Part shown: positions 19,325 to 21,834 of the stretch, piece by piece
How positions within the stretch are numbered: the stretch's first letter is position 1
Layout: every line of letters starts with the position of its first letter
DNA from: CAYSWF01 sp964562905
GTDB lineage: Bacteria > Patescibacteriota > Andersenbacteria > UBA10190
Length of the DNA: 21,834 nucleotides
Direction: 5' to 3'
Assembly (NCBI GenBank): GCA_964562905.1
Contig: CAZLVG010000011.1
Location: forward strand, 1 to 21,834
The notes under the pieces: generated by a model
What the model was told of the DNA's origin: nothing
The model's database searches: none
What the model saw: only the letters and a program-made list of their open reading frames with translations
Translations under genes and position numbers: made by a program

Positions 19325-21834
19325 TCAGCTGTTTTTCTCAAACACGGCTCCCACCAACAAATCCTTCCGCAGCATGCCCCTGTACACCACGTTTCGGCCG
19401 CCGACCCGCGTGACTCCGTCCCGCGGCTCCGTATGCACCAGGCGCATGGTCTCCGGCAACTGTAAATCAACTCGCACCTTCGTCCTGTCCTGGCCAGGCT
19501 GCTTGACCACGTAAGCCTCAAACGATTCAGCTGGATCCAGCGCGTCGGGCAAGCCCGCTCCACCCGGCAGGCGGTAATGGTAAAACGCCACCGTCGTCTC
19601 CCCGGGACTGGTCACCAGCCAGTTGGCAAAAAATTTGTAACCAGCTTCCCGCCCGACGGTGGTACCGCTGGCATGACGCACCTGGCCGCGCTGCCACTGC
19701 GCCACCTGCGAGTCAGCTTGTATATCCAGATCTCTTTCAGGCAGCACCAAACGCGGCAGCTGGCTTTCCTCGGCAAATCCTTTGGCCTCTAAAAGCTCCG
19801 CGGCCGGGGGCACCAGCACCCGCTGGTAGATGATATTGTCTTTCCGAGACGGATTTTCATCCTGCGGGTAGTCATAATCAGACGCCTCCTCCGGACCGCG
19901 ATGCGTCCGCCTTATGGTAACTACGACGTCCACGTCCCCGCTTGACTGTAAGGCAAGACGATAATCAATCTCCTGTTCAATAAACTGGTCGCTCTTATGC
20001 CCCGCGATATTAGCATTGTTAACCGCCAGCAAACCCGGACGCCCGCGAGGCACTTCACCTGACCACCCGGCCCGTTTTATCCTTTGCTGTATCGCTTCCT
20101 CATTGAAGTATATAAGCAAATCCTTGTGCTGTAACGTTCCCGCCAGTACATTGACAATCTTCAACGACTGCTCGGCTGGCGCTGACATCAGCCTCTGGAT
20201 CAGCGCCGGCGCCAGATCGGACAGAAACTGTTTGGGTCGGTTAAGCTGCCTGTCGTACTCGTAAGTAACCTGCCTTTGCGCTGTGGCCCACAAATTATCG
20301 GCTGTCACCGTAACCCCGTATTCCGGCATCTCTATGGGGCCAACCACCGCCATCAGTCTGGCTACAACCTTCGGCGTCAAGGCAATCACCCCGTCAGGTG
20401 TCGGCCCTCCCTCTTTTTCCAAAAATTGGGACACCTTCCTGGCGCTGACAGGCCAGTCAATAAACCAGTTGGCATCCCGCAGGTACCAGCGGTCGGTAAC
20501 GAGCAGCAGTGGGTCAGGAGGAGCGATAAACTGGCGCAGCTGGCCGTCACCGTCGTAGACGCTTTGCACGTCCACCTCTTCCACTACGCCACGATCAATG
20601 TTAACCAGCGCTATGCTGCCTATAAATCCTCCCGTAGGCCGCAATTCATGGCTGTTCTGAAAAAGCAGAAGATAATCCCTGGCTCTGTCCGCGCCCAGCA
20701 CCGTCAGCAGCACGCCGCTTTGGTCAAGGTATGCCTGCAAGGGCTTTTTTATGGCCGGCACCGCTTGCCGTAAAGCCAGTACCTGGTCTTTCACTCTGGC
20801 TGGCGTAAAGGGGCCGCCTGCCTGCTCCAGCGACGCCTGCGCCTTATCAAGCGCCGTCACCGCCAAAGCTATCTCTTCCTGCGATGAACCAATAACGTCT
20901 ATCAGCGAGGCTTCACCGTCCTGCCTGCTCAGGATGGTTGCCAACCCGCGCGATATATGTCGTCCCGCCTCAGTTAAACTCTCGCCCGCCGCCAGCAGCT
21001 CCCGGCTAGAGCTTATCGTTCCGGTCACGTCCAGATACTTTAAAATGACGCCGTCAGCGCCGAGAACGTTGTCCATCTCAGCCTGCGCTTCAAGAAGAAG
21101 TTGCCGCGCGTCGGTAAATTCCCGCTCGCTGCTGGCAAAATCAGTCCTGGCCAGCGCGGCCGAAGCGGACAACATGGTGTTCAACGCCTGTCCCGCCCGG
21201 TGCTGGACACCGTCCATGCGCGCCCAACTGCGGCTTACGCCTCGCACGTTCCAAAAAAGACCAAGAATGATGGCGCAGCCAGCCAGCAACACGGCCAGAT
21301 TCAACTTTAACGGCAGAGCCGCTTTTTGTCCGCGCCGCTGCCTTCCAGTTTCAGGCCTTTTAAACCAGCCATGAGGCAAAACTATTGCTTCACTTTCCCT
21401 GTCACTGCCTGCCTGCCAGCGCCTCAAGCTGTGTGGCCGTCCTTGGCTCTTATCAGCTGCCGGCTTGGTGCCGAAGGACCGAGCGGTTTTAGCGACTTGG
21501 ACGTTAAACTCATACGGTACGTCCCTTTCAACAGTGGTCCTCTGCGGACCAAAGTCGGCCGCTTTCGGCCAAGGCCCAGCCTTCGCCGAAGCTTCGCTAA
21601 GGCGGGGAGCTACCCCGCCCTGACCCGGCCGAAGGCCCGACGACCGCCATTCACCCCCGTAGCTTCCGTGCGGGTCTTCTGATGCCGGATTAATCCGCAC
21701 TGTCCTCTCACGGCTCCCTAAGTTGCTTCCGCGCCGCGGACCGTTTGTCCGCCGCGGCCGCCGCCTGGTGGCAGTGGCACTGTCCCCGGACACCTTATCA
21801 CGCTGCGGCGCGCTGTTGCCTAAACGGGCGTAAC
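19325..21834 (-). CDS. DUF4012 domain membrane protein (5' end possibly outside the window)
   Basis: A large envelope protein of at least 822 residues. Numbered from the GTG at 21793, residues 1-160 are basic, Gly/Pro/Arg-rich and probably disordered in the cytoplasm. A single membrane helix (162-181) leads to an outside part with helical segments (about 190-360). The DUF4012 core begins with YLLLFQNSHELRPTGGFIGS (374-393); a beta-rich tail follows. The function of DUF4012 is not established, but it is frequent in Patescibacteria, Actinobacteria and Chloroflexi and often near glycan genes. The frame stays open from 21793 to the window edge without a Shine-Dalgarno at the GTG, so the true start may lie upstream. 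The N-terminal part includes a cluster of hairpin repeats (21557-21638). Confidence 0.85.
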   Translation of the reverse strand, partial: YARLGNSAPQRDKVSGDSATATRRRPRRTNGPRRGSNLGSRERTVRINPASEDPHGSYGGEWRSSGLRPGQGGVAPRLSEASAKAGPWPKAADFGPQRTTVERDVPYEFNVQVAKTARSFGTKPAADKSQGRPHSLRRWQAGSDRESEAIVLPHGWFKRPETGRQRRGQKAALPLKLNLAVLLAGCAIILGLFWNVRGVSRSWARMDGVQHRAGQALNTMLSASAALARTDFASSEREFTDARQLLLEAQAEMDNVLGADGVILKYLDVTGTISSSRELLAAGESLTEAGRHISRGLATILSRQDGEASLIDVIGSSQEEIALAVTALDKAQASLEQAGGPFTPARVKDQVLALRQAVPAIKKPLQAYLDQSGVLLTVLGADRARDYLLLFQNSHELRPTGGFIGSIALVNIDRGVVEEVDVQSVYDGDGQLRQFIAPPDPLLLVTDRWYLRDANWFIDWPVSARKVSQFLEKEGGPTPDGVIALTPKVVARLMAVVGPIEMPEYGVTVTADNLWATAQRQVTYEYDRQLNRPKQFLSDLAPALIQRLMSAPAEQSLKIVNVLAGTLQHKDLLIYFNEEAIQQRIKRAGWSGEVPRGRPGLLAVNNANIAGHKSDQFIEQEIDYRLALQSSGDVDVVVTIRRTHRGPEEASDYDYPQDENPSRKDNIIYQRVLVPPAAELLEAKGFAEESQLPRLVLPERDLDIQADSQVAQWQRGQVRHASGTTVGREAGYKFFANWLVTSPGETTVAFYHYRLPGGAGLPDALDPAESFEAYVVKQPGQDRTKVRVDLQLPETMRLVHTEPRDGVTRVGGRNVVYRGMLRKDLLVGAVFEKNS
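21557..21638. repeat. Cluster of four hairpins inside the DUF4012 coding sequence
   Basis: Consecutive stems: GGCCG-CTTT-CGGCC (21557-21570), GCCTTCGCCGAAG/CTTCGCTAAGGC (21579-21603, one bulge), GGCGGGG-AGCTA-CCCCGCC (21601-21619) and GGCC-GAA-GGCC (21627-21637). The block encodes SEASAKAGPWPKAADFG-type low-complexity sequence in the disordered N-terminus. It looks like intergenic palindromic DNA captured in frame. Confidence 0.6.

Overview
The window is bacterial: it carries the translation GTPase LepA/EF-4, the lipid II flippase MurJ and a DUF4012 envelope protein. Every credible gene is read from the minus strand, so transcription runs from the right edge to the left. The moderately GC-rich sequence, the DUF4012 protein, the many intergenic palindromes and the weak or absent Shine-Dalgarno sites would fit an uncultured lineage such as Patescibacteria (CPR) or a Chloroflexi/Actinobacteria-like group. 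This is inference and only moderately supported; no marker gene here fixes the phylum.

Layout, in transcription order. (1) 21834-15860: DUF4012 protein (5' end at or beyond the window edge), murJ, then lepA with its own promoter. (2) 15859-15345: a gene-free spacer with a heptamer array, a nested inverted repeat and a promoter for the next genes. (3) 15344-13627: small membrane protein, rmlC, transaldolase. (4) 13626-12474: a MITE-like repeat, a ParB-like/unknown gene with a clear terminator, and a GC-rich spacer. (5) 12473-8485: rmlD, gmhA, hldA, gmhB, hldC. (6) 8212-616: hldD, rmlA, a DPM1-type GT2, a GT4 glycosyltransferase, an NDP-sugar epimerase and a GT39-like membrane glycosyltransferase. 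(7) 615-1: no intact gene; tandem repeats, palindromes and a possibly frameshifted gene start at the left edge.

The genes fit a cell-surface glycan locus. Transaldolase can supply sedoheptulose 7-phosphate. GmhA, HldA, GmhB, HldC and HldD are the five steps to ADP-L-glycero-beta-D-manno-heptose. RmlA, RmlC and RmlD belong to dTDP-rhamnose synthesis (rmlB is not in the window). The two soluble or membrane-anchored glycosyltransferases, the epimerase and the GT39-like polytopic enzyme would build and transfer the glycan. MurJ and DUF4012 add an envelope theme.

The most unusual content lies between the genes. An 88-bp unit sits in front of two different SDR genes, each time beside a truncated copy of an SDR gene start. 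Two inverted MITE-like elements flank a 3-kb block. Heptamer arrays that put stop codons in all frames lie at three gene 3' ends. Several promoters place the -10 box so close to the start codon that leaderless mRNAs are likely. No rRNA, tRNA, CRISPR array or recognisable transposase was seen.
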